Source of the DNA: Struthio camelus
Lineage: Eukaryota; Chordata; Aves; Struthioniformes; Struthionidae
Assembly: GCF_040807025.1 (NCBI RefSeq)
Contig: NC_090945.1
Coordinates: 78,778,088-78,842,087 of the forward strand
Direction of reading: 5' to 3'
DNA length: 64,000 nt
The notes under the pieces: model-generated
Told to the model about the DNA's origin: nothing
The model's input: the letters and a program-made list of their open reading frames with translations, nothing else
Database searches by the model: none
Shown here: positions 49,182-63,525 of the stretch, in pieces
Numbering within the stretch: the stretch's first letter is position 1
Layout of the letters: the number at the start of each line of letters is the position of its first letter
Position numbers and translations under genes: made by a program

Positions 49182-52100
49182 TGGATATGTGTTTGTTTAT
49201 GACTCTTAAACTTCATTTGATATTAATTACGTTCTGTGGATAACAAAATGCTGGTAACATGCTGAAAAACACATACCTGAGACTGGTATTAATACCCAGG
49301 TTTGCATATATGTTTTTAGCACCATCTTCTGATTGTCTTTGAGGGCACCTAATACCTCCTTGCATGTATACAGGCTGCTGTAGTAAATTTAAGGCTTAAA
49401 GTTATATGGGTAAGCCTACTGACCTTTTGCAGACTCCTCAGAAGTAGTTTAGACTAGTAGTTGTCCATTGGCTGACTAGCAAGTTCTGTTATCCAGAACA
49501 CCTGCTAGAAGAGCTAGGTGGAAACTTCAGTCTTGTTTGTTTAACAGGACCTTTTATCAAGGAAAGTCACTTGGATTTATCTTTAAAATGGAGTTTCTGG
49601 GTGTGGATGTTATGTCAGGCTTACCAGAGACACTTCTCAACTTTCAAATGAGTATCTTGGCTATGAGGAATATTACTAGCTCTCTAATCAATCAGGCACC
49701 CATAAGATTCTTATCTAAGATCTGGTGGGGAAACCTTCAAGAGGAGGCTATGGCTGGGATAAAGATGGAGCTGCGCTCTGTTAAGGAGATGGCCTTCCTA
49801 GCAGAGAAGTCCGCAAACTGAATAGTTCCTCTTGCTCACTGCCCTGAGGGCCTTGAGCTTACAAACAGAAGAGAGCTACATATCTAAGAGAAAGTTTATG
49901 GGATCTGTTCAATGGCTCGTAGTTCTCCTCTGATCCCTCTGTTCCAAGTTCTGCTTTCTGCCCTCTCCCCAGTCAATTTTCTTGTTCATTTCCTGAGTAG
50001 GTTGCCCCTACTTTTCTTAGCAGTTCTGTTGTTGAATACCTAGTGGTAGCTTGAGCTACAAAGTCACTTCAGAAATTTTTTCCTATATCTCCTTCAATAA
50101 AGGTGGTCTTAAGGTCAAGCCGAACTCTTCTGTGACTAACTAGAATCTTTTCTAAACTGGAATCCAGACAATTGCATATGAAGTTGCTTGGGAACTAGGT
50201 CAAACAATGACTACTTAGTTGTTTGTTTGTTTTTTATGGTTAATGCATCTAACTTGAGTCAGTCACCTAAAGCTTAACTTAAATGGCACAGAGACAGAAC
50301 TGTATTTAGTACCACCAGTTACAAACTGTATCAGAAGAGTTTTTTTGAGGATAAATGTATTACTTTCTGATTGTTTTGAAGATTATTGATGAGTAACATT
50401 CAAGGCAAATGAATAGCTTTTTTGTTTGCTTCATAAGTTTGAATATTAATCAACAAAGAGTTCACACAACTGACTGTCAGTCAAGAATAAAGTATTAATA
50501 TTTAATGACATGCTGTTTTATCCAGTGTGAAATGAGGTAAGGCAAGAATTCTGTAGCAAATCACATATGGTGTAACTATAAACTAGTATTTCATAGGTCA
50601 CTTACGTCACCTTGATTCTCTCCTCATAAGCTTGAAGTGCTTGACACTTTGCAGTAATAATTGGATCTAGATTTTGTGTCTCAGTTCACATGTTATCAGG
50701 AGATACCAGGTGCTTTTGCTGGAGACCTACTTTTACCTGCCGTGGTAACGCTCAAGCTCTCTAGTTCTGTGTTATCATACTGTAATAGCTTTGCAAGTTA
50801 TTAGGTGATCAATGAATTATCTTCTCTGCATGCTCTTCTTAAACTCATGTTATATCAAAACTTGACGCGATTAAAGCGGCAGAACTTCTCAAGGGTATAT
50901 CTAGGCTATTCAGGATAACCTGAATGAAATTAAGTCCTGGAGTACTAACAGATTCATATAATCTGATCTCCTGGATAACGTGGGCCGTAAAATGTCACCT
51001 TAAATAATCCTGTAGTGAATCAATTTTCTCTGAGATGGAGAACCAGAATGAGGCACTGTTGGAGTCGCTGCGCTAAGGGAGAAAAGATTAGATGAAACTT
51101 TTAATGGGAGGAGGAGAAATCTCGTTAATCTTAACGTCTGTCTGTGTGTCGGAGTGCATGGTCAAGGCCAGCAGACTGAGAGTGGAAATGTTCTCTAGAT
51201 AGCTGGCCAAGTTGGGTCAGTGGAATATTCAAAAGATTGCTTAAAGGCTACCTCCAAAGGATAAGGATACTTAAAACTGGTTTCTCGTTAAGAATATTGA
51301 ACCCAGCAAGTATCCCCTGAGATAGATCTGAAATGTGTGCATCTTCTCTAGTTTATTCTACAGAAACCTGTCACTGTTCTAATCTGAAGAACGTCCACAT
51401 CTGTGAAAACCACTTTCTATGGAGCTTTTTTCAGAACTTCACCAAAAAAAAAAAACTTTCTTTATAGGAAGCATCTGGCTAGGGTATTTGAGACTTTGTT
51501 ATATTCATATGAAAAAATACTTCAAAACCCAATATTTTTTAGTAATTCAGGTTCTTTTTGGCAGTCACTAGGATTCTGTGACTTGTGTTCTTGGGGATCT
51601 GTATCAGTGAAGGAAATAGAGGACCCTTTTTCTCACCAGAAGACTCAAATATGGGGAGGACGTGAGCAAAACATCTTGGGGAACCATAGTACCTTTGTAC
51701 TTGGCAAACGCTTGGGCAAACACCTCAGCTGAGTGAGTTTTCTGTTGTTAGAATGAAACGCATAAGAAATATTTCTCCTCTGGCAAATGTCTTGGGACGC
51801 TTCTGAGTTTCTACAGCGTCTCTCTTCAGTGGGTAGCTTATATGTACGTTTAGACAAAACTAACTAACTGGCTATCACACAGCCAAGATTTCCATCACAG
51901 GCCTTGGGATGTGATTATCTTGTTCCCAGTATTGCGTGCAGCCTGCCTCCTGACACTGCTGTTACAAATGCTTTCATATACAAGAATCATCCAGTTGAGA
52001 ATAATGATGCTTTTCCACCCTACCCCTTGCTTATTCACCAGCTCCAATTCCCCTATGTAGGCATGGATGTGACCTTATTTTCAGGTCTTTTCTCAGTTTT

Positions 52101-55100
52101 CAAATTTTGGAGATTTTCCATTGTGCTGCACTTGGTCGGTTCGTATTCCAGCCATGTGCTGGAATGGGTCATTCTTCTACCTGCCAGGTCTATGCTATGT
52201 TGCCCCTGCCTCTGAAGTATAAGGTCCTGTGGCTGTTCCTTTTTCTAGACATTTCTATATATTCATCCTCTGTTTCTCTAATGCGCTTTGGCTAGTTTAC
52301 AGGTAACTTATTTTTGCTTGGCTGCCTTAAAAGCAGACCTCAGGTGAAAGTCTGTGCTGTTCAGTATGCATTCTAGCGCAGGGACTAGGTATGTGTGAGT
52401 AGACAGGTTGAGCCTAGTAATTTCTTTAGGCTGGACTGTGTTCAGTGACCGTTCCTAGAACGGGCTCACGTTTTGAACAGATCTCAAGACAGACGGGCAT
52501 CCATACTGCTGTCTTTAATTCTATGAGTTATTCCCCTTCTCTTCAGCTACTTAGAGATGGTTTTATGGATTGCATCTAGCTAGGTGGCTAAAGAGAGTGA
52601 CCACGCTGTTGGAATTTTTTTCCTAAGATGTTGGATTATCAAACTGGAAAACAGCTTCGTTTTGTTGTTGGATAAAGCCCTCTGGTGGTTAAACATGGGA
52701 TAACTTTACCCTTTAAGGGAACGTCTGGTAATAGAATCTTATGTGAAATAGCATTTGTGCATTCAACCACATAACTTCATACAACGAAGTTTACTTAAGA
52801 TGGAGAACTGGCAAGTACCTCTGTCAACTTTAGATATATTAGGTTAAGTTTTTAACTTTTTTTTTTTAATGTAGGCAGCAGAACTTGTGAACCCTGCTTT
52901 CTTACAGATTCGTGCCTTTTATTTTATGATTCTCTTACTCCCTTCATAGCAAGAGTCCTGAATCCTGTTTCAGCATCCTTCATATCTTCATACCTTCATG
53001 CCTGGCTAAGTGAGAGCAGTCTTAGCCATGGCTAATTTAAAGCTACATCTGTGTTGACTGGATAGGTGGTGAATCTGTGCTGATAGGATGGCAAGTGGAG
53101 AAGGTTAGAGCTAAGCTGTCCCTGCTTTTCCTTCATGTGGGCATTAACTGGGTCTTCCTTCATTACTTATCTGTTGTTTCATAAGGCTTAAAGGAAAATT
53201 ACATCTACCCTTCTGTTAAATATAGATGAAATTAGAAAGCTAGTTCAGAAATTAGGGGGGAAAGGGAGAGCAGCAGGAAAAAGGACTTGACAATACAGTG
53301 ATTTACGTCTCTTTAAGGAATCCAAGCTAAAACTTACTGTGTTCAATGAATTCATTTCTGAATCAGAAATGCACATGAGCAAAACACTGGTGAATGGATA
53401 TGTTTACTAAAGTTATTTTCAGGAGTCAAAACGATTATCTGTTTTGTCATTGTTGCTGATATACGTAAGACACTGGTATAGAGGCAGCTTTTTTGTAATT
53501 GTGCTTTAACGTGGATCCATGCAGAAGTCTTTTGGGGGATGATCAAGTGTGTTTTATTGAAATACCTGGACGGGTGAAAGAGTTGTTCTGAAAGAGATCC
53601 AGACTTTCCTGAAAGATCCCCCATCCTCCTGTGTTTGCTTGAGATGCATCTATATAATTTCTCAGAACTTGAGAAGACTGATTAATAAATGTTTATGTCT
53701 TCCTTTTTGGGTGCTTTCTGACATAAATATGAATAATTTTGGAAAAATAGCATACCTACAGTTGAGAGATTGAAGGTTCTTTGGGCAGTGTTAGAATTTA
53801 GTTTTATTTATTTTCAAAGAAACCAGTGTACTTAGGGTGTAGTATAAATGATAGACTGGCTAGGAGAGAGAGCCGTATTGTTGGGCAGAATCTATCCAAT
53901 ACATCCAGTATTTAATTCTGTGGTGTCTGGGTAGTACCTAAATACAAAACATACAAGAAATCAAGATCTAGCATCTGTCAGTTCTGGCCCCCACCAGTGC
54001 TGGATTACCACCAGCGCTGGTTTCTTCATTCTTTGAGCTTGCCATTTAGCTCCTTTGGATTGTGTTTAAACACAATAGGAAACTAATTTATCCACAAAGG
54101 TGCTGATTCATGCACTTGAGAAATAAGTTAGCTTTAAGTGGAAAATTGGAGCTTTCTTGGTGAGTTAAACTGGGGTTCAGCTGTCTTATGTTGGGAGTTA
54201 CCTATTTTTTCGAGACTCTTGAAAATTTTCCTGGAAGGTATTGAAAGGGCTGTAATTATTAGTAAAAACAAAAGTCCTCTTCTCTGTTTCTTTAGAAAGC
54301 GCCTATTCTATTTCTTCTGAAAAATTCTTTGTCCTCAGAAATACGAGTGCAATATAGGAGTGAAGGTTTGTGTCTGCTCTTTCAATCAGCTTTCACGTGC
54401 TAAAATCAAAGTAACTTTGCAATACTGCAGAGGGCAGTAAAAGTGCATGTTTAATTACATGCACACAAAAGAAATCTCAAGAGTTGCTTTATATTTGTTT
54501 TAAATGCCAGGAATCTAATTATACTTACTGATTCTGACCTTAGGAGCAACCCACAGTTCCAGTAAAATCCCTTCAAGTCTGTCATCTTTCACTGTTCTTT
54601 CCATTTCCAGTTTCACTTGATCTTAAGCCCATTATTACAGGGGATGAAGGATAATGGTAACTTAACAGCAGACAGGGAGAGAAAAAAATGGAATTTAGGC
54701 AAAAAAAATCCTCCTGACAAATACTACTAGCCTGCTTACATTTGCAATCCTTAGTACTGTACAGTGGAAATATCTGAAAATGCTTATTTAAATTGTTTTA
54801 TAGAGATAGTTTCCTTGTGCAAAGAATAAAAAACTCATTTTTTTCCCTGAGGTTTTGAGGTTTCCCAGGGAAAACTAATTTCAGCATTTTGTGCCCAGTT
54901 AATGTTTTCAGAAGCTTCCTTGACAGCTCGTTAAGTATCATCAGGTTATAAACTGCTCTGTGATGAGCAGTGCATAAGAATGGAGGATCGCAATGAGACT
55001 TTTGCCTGTGTTTGGTGTAAAATGCGAGATTGAATCCATACTCTTTGACATACTTGTTAAGAGTTTGTTTCTCCTATATCTAACAAATCATCAGATCAGT

Positions 55101-58100
55101 GCAGTAAAAGGCTTGCGATATGAATTTGAAATTTTACATTGAAGCAAGAGCACTGGATGTGAAATCAAGGTAGGGAGTTAGCAGTAACTGAAAAGAATAT
55201 GTTGGTAAGGCCATTGTGGATGACACAAAGAACGCATAACTGAGAGAAGATACAGTACTGACTAACAAAGACAGTCTGAAGATGCGTTAGGTACTAAGTC
55301 TAGGAACAAAACTGCCAATTTAATAAAATAATAACTTACTTTTTTTTCCTAGTATTTGACCATAACATTTCTTCCCCTCATTCTCGTCGATTTTAAGTGC
55401 ACCATTAGGACAAAGGAAACTGTCAGGAACAATCTTTATGCTAGACAAAGTATGACATGAAGAGAAAAGTATAGAAGTGAGACTTTATGAGACTTTTAAT
55501 CTATTATTTGTAATGGAACATTCTTACTTCTTCAGATTTTCATCCCATTAAAATACGTCTCTAATGAAAAGTTGATATAAGTGCTTCCAGTCTTTACTGG
55601 ATGCTGTGTCTTTTTAATTTTTGCTTTCTTGTAAGATGTCAATGTTAAGGTCAGCAATAAACTGAAAGACAAATGTTTTCTCTGAATAATAATCATGTTA
55701 TCGATTAAGCGAGACATAATGCAGTTTTATTATTGAAAACTAAATAAACGGTGGCTGGATGGAATTACAGGCTTTGTGAATCTTAATCTGGGCTAGGTGA
55801 AGATGGGCTGTCTTCAGATAAAGGTGGCAAGCGCTTAAGCTAGTTCTCTGGAGAGCATCTAGAACGGGGCAAACTTTTCATGTGAAAAATTTCTGTATAT
55901 CAAACTTTTTTTGTTTTTAATGGAAAAAGAGAAGATGCCCCTCTAGGAAACTCAGAATCAAGTCCTTGCTCTGCCTTTCTTGGAGAAGGCCGTTAAAACA
56001 AGGTCTGTCCCATCCCTGCAGGCTTTTAACTCTTCTAACATTAGGGGTCATGCGCTCCTTGTGGTCAGACACTATTCCCCAGGAACCTTCCTGGAAAAAA
56101 TATCATTGGAATCAATGTGCTTCTACTTCAGTTAATTTTTCGGACAATAATGCTAAAATATTCTCCCCAAAAAACTCCATAACAAATCTAACTTTAAAGC
56201 TATAATTTTTAGAGTTGAGGTGGATTCAGAGTAGCATGGAACAAAATACGTTTTGTTTCCTAGCACAAGTCTGTTTTACTAGGACTACAGGTAGAATTTG
56301 GGCCCTGTGGTGCAATTCAGCATAAGATTTTCTTCACATTAGTGCAATACTTGAAGATCACTATTTTTAAAAAGTTATGAAAATGCAGTGTTCATTTCTA
56401 AGAACAGAAATCTCACAAAGGGACTTCTTTCATCGAAAAATGCAGTTCTTGCTTTCTTAGCCTCCATTGGTCTGGTTTTGATGTATTCACAAAGCAAACC
56501 CATTAAGGTGTGTTCTACAAAGCAAAAACAGTATTGATCAGGAGGCAAACGTGTTCTTGTTGGTGGAGTAAGCATGTCTGACTATTAACTGAACAAAGTA
56601 GATCCTCTGTTTGACCTTTGTCTGCTGTAATACTATTTTAAAGCTGAGACTAGTATTTTGCTTTCAGTCTGCTTATTGCTGAGAGTTGTACTTTTCACAA
56701 GGATGTAGATATAAAAGGGATGATCCCTTTAAGACTTGCCTGATAGGTTAAGTCAGGAAATTCATATCTCGCACACCAGGCAAAAATATGCTAGCAACTG
56801 CTGGGAAAATGACAACTGCAGTGTCTGATCGCTTGTCAAATCAATGAGGCTTTTCTCTCCTTTTGGTGAGAATTTATTTGCAGGGGTTGGTGAGCTGAGA
56901 AAATAAGATTCCTGACCTAATGGTCACCCCCATTGGTATCTCATTGTGGAAAATACTCTCTGCTGCAGTCCATTCAAGTGATTGGCAATGACAGCTTGGA
57001 TGGATATTGTCAGTTGACAGGGCTTTGCACTCTTTCTGTTTTAAAAATGATGCAAAAGATCCCTTCCCCAGTGGGCAGCGCCACAAGTTGAGTTTATGAA
57101 TGAATGGATGAATGCATGCTTCTCTCCTGTCATTTGCAACAAAAAATATTCCAATCCCATCCCTGAAATGATATGCTAAGTAAATTCACACACATGCGTT
57201 TAACACTCAAATGGTGCCTGAAGGCAAGCTGAGCAAGTCCTTCCGAACGCCATGGCTGTATTTTTTGTAGTCATTAGGAATTTCATGGAAAATGTAAAAC
57301 TGCCCATTTGATATGGAAAATCTCCATGAAAAATGTGAAATTCCAGTGTTTCCAGCAAGGTTTTGCTGACAGCTCATGCATGGAGAATAGCCTGAAAGAC
57401 ATGCATGCAATTAAGGCATCCATATAGCTGAGCGGGAGAGAACACAGGCAGTGGGGGATGTGGCCTTTGCTAGGGCCAGCTGGTGTCTGCGCCTGGACTC
57501 TCTGAGGGCACTAGACCATTGAGAGAAGAGGGAGAAAGGGAGGGGGAAAAAAAAAAACACAGAAGCTTCAGAGAAAATCCTAAAGCTCCTAGGTAACCTT
57601 ATGCCTCTTCCGCCTCTCCAGATGCTATTAGATGCAGTTTAGCGTGTGACAGAAGTTTATTGCTTTTGCATACCTGATAGTAATGATGCAAATATCAAGT
57701 ATGCAGAGGTACTGGGGAACTTAGCCAGGGAACCAGGTGCTAGGCTGTGAAGATGAGAATGAATGGTTTGGGAGAGAAGGAAGGGCATTTAAATTTTGCT
57801 CGGTAATTGTGTTAGGCACGCCCCACCACTGCTTGTTAGAGAAGCTAATGGCGAAGAGACAGCTCTGTGTCTCTGAGTTTCTTTGCTACATTTTTGAGTG
57901 GTTTAGCTCTATCAGTAAAGGCTTAGCTAATTATCCTACTTGTTTTAGAAGAGTCATTTCTGCATATAAGCTTGAAAAACCTTCAGCTGTGTGTTGAATA
58001 TGGAGGGTAAAACTGAAAAGAGAGGACTGCAAAGACTCTCCTGCCTTCCTCCATTTCCATTGCAACAAAACGGCATAATGTTGCAGGCAGCCGATTCCTT

Positions 58101-59080
58101 GCTTTGCCGTGCGGTCATTTGTCTGAGAAGTTCCAGTCCATTCCTTGCACCAGCCTGGCCTTATAGCACTCTTGTGTCCTTAGCATTGATTTAACCAACT
58201 TTAGAAAGGAAGGGTGGAACAGTTTGCGAGCCCAGGGCTGCAGGTTTGCAGAACAAGTGTGTTTATTCTCCAGACGTTCCCTGTAAAGGCACCTGCTGCC
58301 AACATTCATGTGTCACGGGTGGGCCTGAGACAGGGCAGGCAGCGCGCAGAAGCGTGGGGCAGAGCGGTCCAAGCTAGCAGTGATTTGCACTCCTGCGGAC
58401 AAGTAGTTCAGCATAGCTCTGCACACAGAGTTGCTTGGATCTGCAGCAGCACGGCTGCGTTATGCTGCTAGGCCGCTCCAGCTTCTAATGCTGCTCCACC
58501 AGCCTTTGGTGGGGTACCTCTGCTCCGTCCTCGTTGCCCCGTGGAGACAAGGACTAAGTGATGCACCCCTCAGGCACAAACAAAGCGTCTAACAGAACTG
58601 GGAAAGAACCAGGTTGCCCGATTCCCAGGCGTAATGCCCTGACTTATCTTTCTCATTTAGGAGCTATTGTACAGATTTCTCCCAAAGCAGATTGTGCTCA
58701 TTCTTCCTTCTTTGCTTGCACTGTTCGGGAAATACCTCTTGTGTGCAAGTTTGGGAGAGAAGGTGGGGGGCAGGAGAGAGGAGGAAAATGAAGTATCGGT
58801 TGGTGTTGCATATGAATGTAGAACAGAGGTCCACTATGTAAACAGGAGACAATTTGAGGAGAGGCTGGCAGTGGATACATTATTTCCCTGCTGCTTCTGA
58901 AGCATATTTAATAAAAGCAAAACTGTGCAGCCACTGAAATATCCCATCAAAATAAAGTCTCAGATGGTTGCCCTCTCACAGCTGCACCATCAAAGGAATT
59001 ACATTTAAATGTTTTGTTTGGACTCTCCCCCTTGCCCCCCCTCCCCAAATCCCTGAACACTCACTCCCACGCACATGGAA

Positions 59081-59151
59081 TATTTAAACCGAGTAGCGAG
59101 AGCATGAGGGTCCCGTAGCGTGAGCCTTTGCAATTACAGCAAAGAAGGAAG
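59081..59151 (+). other. Possible noncoding first exon with TATA-like box (speculative)
   Basis: TATTTAAA at 59081-59088 is followed by about 60 bp and then a consensus donor AAGGAAG/GTAAGC at 59151/59152. If real it could be a distal 5' exon of the next gene to the right, FAM53A by synteny. There is no CpG island and no coding content. Confidence 0.2.
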
Positions 59152-62100
59152 GTAAGCAGCTTTCACTGTGCTCCAAATCATTTGCTTTGCAATCCCAACA
59201 AAACTGTTTACTGATTGACTTAACCAACTTTTTCCAGAAAGGCTTGGCCAGCCTGTGAAGCGGTGGTGCTTTGTTTGTAGAGGTCTGTTTGCTTTACAAG
59301 ACTGCCTGCAGCACAGGGAAAATGGAGGCAGAGGGGACCCCTTGTTAGAGCCTGCCTGCTAAGACTGCAGTTCAGCATATATCCTTGTTCTACTTTTTCT
59401 GGATTTCTTTACTTCCACGCCTTCTAGTTTTTAGCTCCATCGCTGTTTGTGTTCTTTTGAAAAGGCAATCTTTTGTGGCCAGAGAACAAGTGACAAGACA
59501 ATGCGGAGTGCAGAAGGGGAGAGCGCTTTGCAAAATTAGGCCAGAAATTACAAGACCTACCAGGTATTATTACTAGTATAAGAAAATTATGCACAGTACC
59601 TGACAGCTATTTAAGGAGAAGATGCTAATTGCTGGAGAGGTCCTTAGGGAAAAAAGCAAATCCAGACACAGAGCCTCCTCTCCTTTGCACGGTAACATCT
59701 CCAGTAATGTTAGCCCTATGTTGCTGCTAGTTTGCAAGTGATATAATATGCCATGCCTGATAGGTTAGTATATTGCCTGTCTGGGTGAAGCATGCTCATG
59801 CCATGCTCCTTTACTAAAGTCCTCGCATTTTTGAAGGTGATCATTTTTGATCACCACAGCTGTGTAGGGCTCTGGTTTGCTGTATAAATACGGTATGCTA
59901 CTCCAACTGTAGTTCTGGTATTGACCAGGATTTGAGTGTATTCACACACAAAACCATTTACTCTGAGTAGGTGGTGGTTTATATATGAGTTAGCTGGCCA
60001 GTTATTAGTGTTTGGCAGTCTATTAGCGCATCTCAGCTGCTAAGACAAGTGTTTCATATTGATAACTTATTTTGTATTTTTTCTCATTTGGCCCACAGAA
60101 GATAAACTAGCTTCAAAAGGCAAAAGTCATTAACGCCTCAAGAAAACACAGCTCTGTAGTTCTGTAATATGAATATGGACTAGATACCCGAGTTCTCCTC
60201 TTCCATGAGGAAGAGGCAACATTTTACCAACCATGGCCAAATAATGAGACTAGACCTGCTTCCCTTCATCATTTACACAAACTGGACTGGAATAGCTCCT
60301 CACAAGGCTAGTCTGCAGCAAAGGTTGTGTTATTCTGTAGAAGAAATAACTGTTCTCAGATAAGGTCATTTATATTCTGGGACAGAGCCTAGATTCTTCT
60401 GTTTAAAAAGAAAAAAAAAAGGGGGCATTTTTGCTGTTGCTCCAGTGGCAACAGCCACAAATAGATATACCCAGAACCAGCTGCACCAGCCAAGCCTTTT
60501 TGCCTTGATTAGTGGGCAGAGTGTGGGTGAAATGATAAGGAGTGCATGGCAAATTGAAAATAAAAATGATGCATTGTTCTATAATTCAGAGACTTCACTT
60601 TCTGCATATGTGCCCTTCGTGCTGTCGTCTTTTCAGGGGGAAAATATTCTCTTTCCCTTAAAATGCTGTGGTCACTCAACCATGGTGAATGTGCTTGAAT
60701 CTTAAGATTTATGATCACAATCCTGTTATCTGCAATGTCAGGATGATTATCCCAGCAGTCCTATGGGATCAACCTAAAAATTGTTGGTCAAGAAAATTAT
60801 TTGTTAGGAATTACAGCAGGAAGATGATTTGTTCTGAATTTGAAACAGACATAGTTATATGCAGCTGCTCTGGCTGGTCCCCCCTCCTTTCCCATGCTGT
60901 CCAGACAAGATGAGATACAGGTTCTTGTTTCTTCTGTCAGGATTTGCAGGCTGACTGGAAGAAACTCACTTTCTATTTTCATTTGTTTTCTTCATTTTAC
61001 TGCCATGAGTATGCAATAACTACACTATAACTTTAATACAGCTGAAATATATTTTATCTTCTGGGTCCGAGGATTTACTCTCTTGTATTTGGGTGGGTGT
61101 ATTTAATGGAGTAGACATAAAATACTGAAAGGTCTTTTGTGTGTAGAAATCTGAAGAAAAGCGTCTCTTTGCCATCAAAAGCTTACTACTGACTGAGTTC
61201 TAATCTCTTTAACCAAACAAAAGACAAGCCCAGTGACAACTACGATAGTTCTAGCATGGCTTCTTAAAGCTTCTGTCAACTTTCTGCAACGCTTTCGGAG
61301 AGAATAGAAACCGGCCGTCAGCGCAGTGGAGTATTTAGCTTGAGAGCATGAAAAATCGTGACGATTCTTTGGCTATTGGAAATGTCACTTTTAACCTTTT
61401 TAAAATAATAATTCCGTTAGAAGATGCCTTCTCTCTAAGCACTCTCTCCCCACAGCTATGTCTACACCTCATACTAGAAAATAGCTTCAGTACTTGCGTA
61501 AATTTGAACAGGTAGCTAGTCCAAGAGACTTTGGTAGCTAAAAGTTATGTATCCATAAACGCTTTACAGACAACTTGTTTGGTCTAAGATCTGTTGAGCA
61601 AAATGGAAATCCTTCCACTGACTTGAAAGGGCTCCTGGATTAGGTGTTTGGGAAGGCCACAAAGCACAGACCTAGGCGGATAAGTAAGTCAAGTTCTACT
61701 GTACTAGCTTTGCTGCCTCCATCTGATTTCCCATTCTAGGCTACAGCAATGTGTTAATTGTGCTGGGCTTCTTTTGCTGTGGACTTGCTGCATATGGTTT
61801 TCAAACATAGGCCCTTCACCAGGCATCCAGTTGTCCCATCTGGGCCTAGATTTGATGTCATTGCATCTACAGCTGTATTCTCACTGTCTTTCATCTTCCA
61901 TGAAAAGCTAGGGGCAAGATCAGGGTGTCTGTGAGGCATCTTATAGCAACTGGCAAAAGACTTTTGGAAAGCTCTGTGAAATCTCTGAAAACTTGTTCCT
62001 TCATCCTTTGCAGTCGTATTCTGTTGTGAGAGGAATGCAGCAGAGCAGACTTACTGTTCATGTTGCACAACCACTTAGGACTGTGTTGTGCTGAAGGTCA

Positions 62101-63454
62101 CAGCCTGTCACAACTTTCACAAAACTGTCACAACCCAGCAGAGCTTAAAATCTGTTAGATGCTCCTGCATTCTTACACTCTTTACTGATCCTTCTAATCT
62201 GGCTCTAATTTTCAAACACATCTATTAGGTGGAGTGGATAGAAGAAGTGATTCAAATTCAACAGCTGAAGCAAGTTCTAGGTGATCTCCAGCATCACTTG
62301 AGACTGTCAGAATCTTCAAGATGAAGCCCTAGCCCAAGGTATATATCCTAAGCCAAGGGCCAGGCTGGATTCTGTTACCTTAGCAGGTAGCATGTTATTC
62401 CACAAGTATTTTGAGGTTTAATTTGGTGTGAGCATAAGCCTGTGTTTAGGCTTCAAGCTTAGGATGGGACAGCGTCCTCCATCCTCATCAGGTGAGAAAC
62501 GGCTACGTGGTATGCAAACCAACCATATGTTTGGAAGAACTACTTGTGGGCACTTTTCCTCCAGCTTGTGTGAGAAATTTCCAAGGTGTGAAAGCGTGAC
62601 GCAGTTTTGCCTGAAGATTGTGATGTTTAATGGCGAGTGACTTTGGGGCTGTTGGGCCTTATAAAGGGAAAAAGACTCAAAGAGAGCGATGGAGATGAAG
62701 TTACATGAGAAGGGATGAGCACTTAAACAATTCACTGCTGCCAAAAAAGGAGTACCCTTTATTTTCCTACTTTCCCCCCTGCCTCATCTCCAACCAACCA
62801 CAAGATCCTGCCACTTGTTTTGTAACATCTCCTGTAAGACCAATCGGCTTCTAGATCAGTGAGTTCAATTAGCTCAATGAAGGACGCATGAAGAGCTAGA
62901 ACCAGTGCCAAAGCGAAGATAGGAACAGGTGGAGAAGAGAACTTCAAATAGGCTGGATCTGTGTGTAGAGGCAGAAATTATATTATGGCAAGAGCAAATT
63001 TAGCAGCTTGTCATGGTGAGGGAAAATCTTGCTTTTCTTCCTTCTGCTTCCAGCTGTGCTTTCCCTTCTTGTCCCTTGGGCCTGCTCTGGCACCTGTTGA
63101 GTCAACATGTTAAGCAGGCAGAAAACCGCATAGGGAATAAAAGAAAAGAGTTTGTGTCTCTAAGGGATTTGAATCAGCTCAGCAAAGCGTCAGTATGAGG
63201 AACAGATAAGGAAAAGGGAGGAGATTGTACCCTCAATCTGTATGAGTTGAAGGCGCTATGCAGTATAGATGCATATATGCTACACTATAGACAAACCACA
63301 AGGGCCTAGGCACAGGCTAACCAAATGCATATTGTCAGGAATATCACTTGGCACAAGATACCGCAAGATGGTAGGCACACGTGCAGGCAGTTAGCTCACT
63401 CTGCTCCATGCTAGCAAGCCTGCACTTAATGGTGGTCTAGGGGAAAGTGCCATA

Positions 63455-63525
63455 TGACATAAGAACATGAAAATAGCACCTAGCTAGTATCCTGTTGGGT
63501 CCAAGAAAAAAAGGTAAGAATGAAA
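63455..63525 (-). mobile_element. Possible CR1-like scrap, reverse orientation
   Basis: CATAAGAACATGAAAATAGC followed by CTAGCTAGTATCCTGTTGGG recalls the reverse complement of the CR1 3' end (CATAAGAACATAAG...CTAGCCCAGTATCCTG), with a deletion in the middle. Too short and altered to be sure. Confidence 0.33.

Noticed and set aside
49537-49821. 94-codon open frame downstream of SLBP
   Set aside because: No motif, no promoter or splice context, and length within chance for 15 kb of AT-rich DNA.
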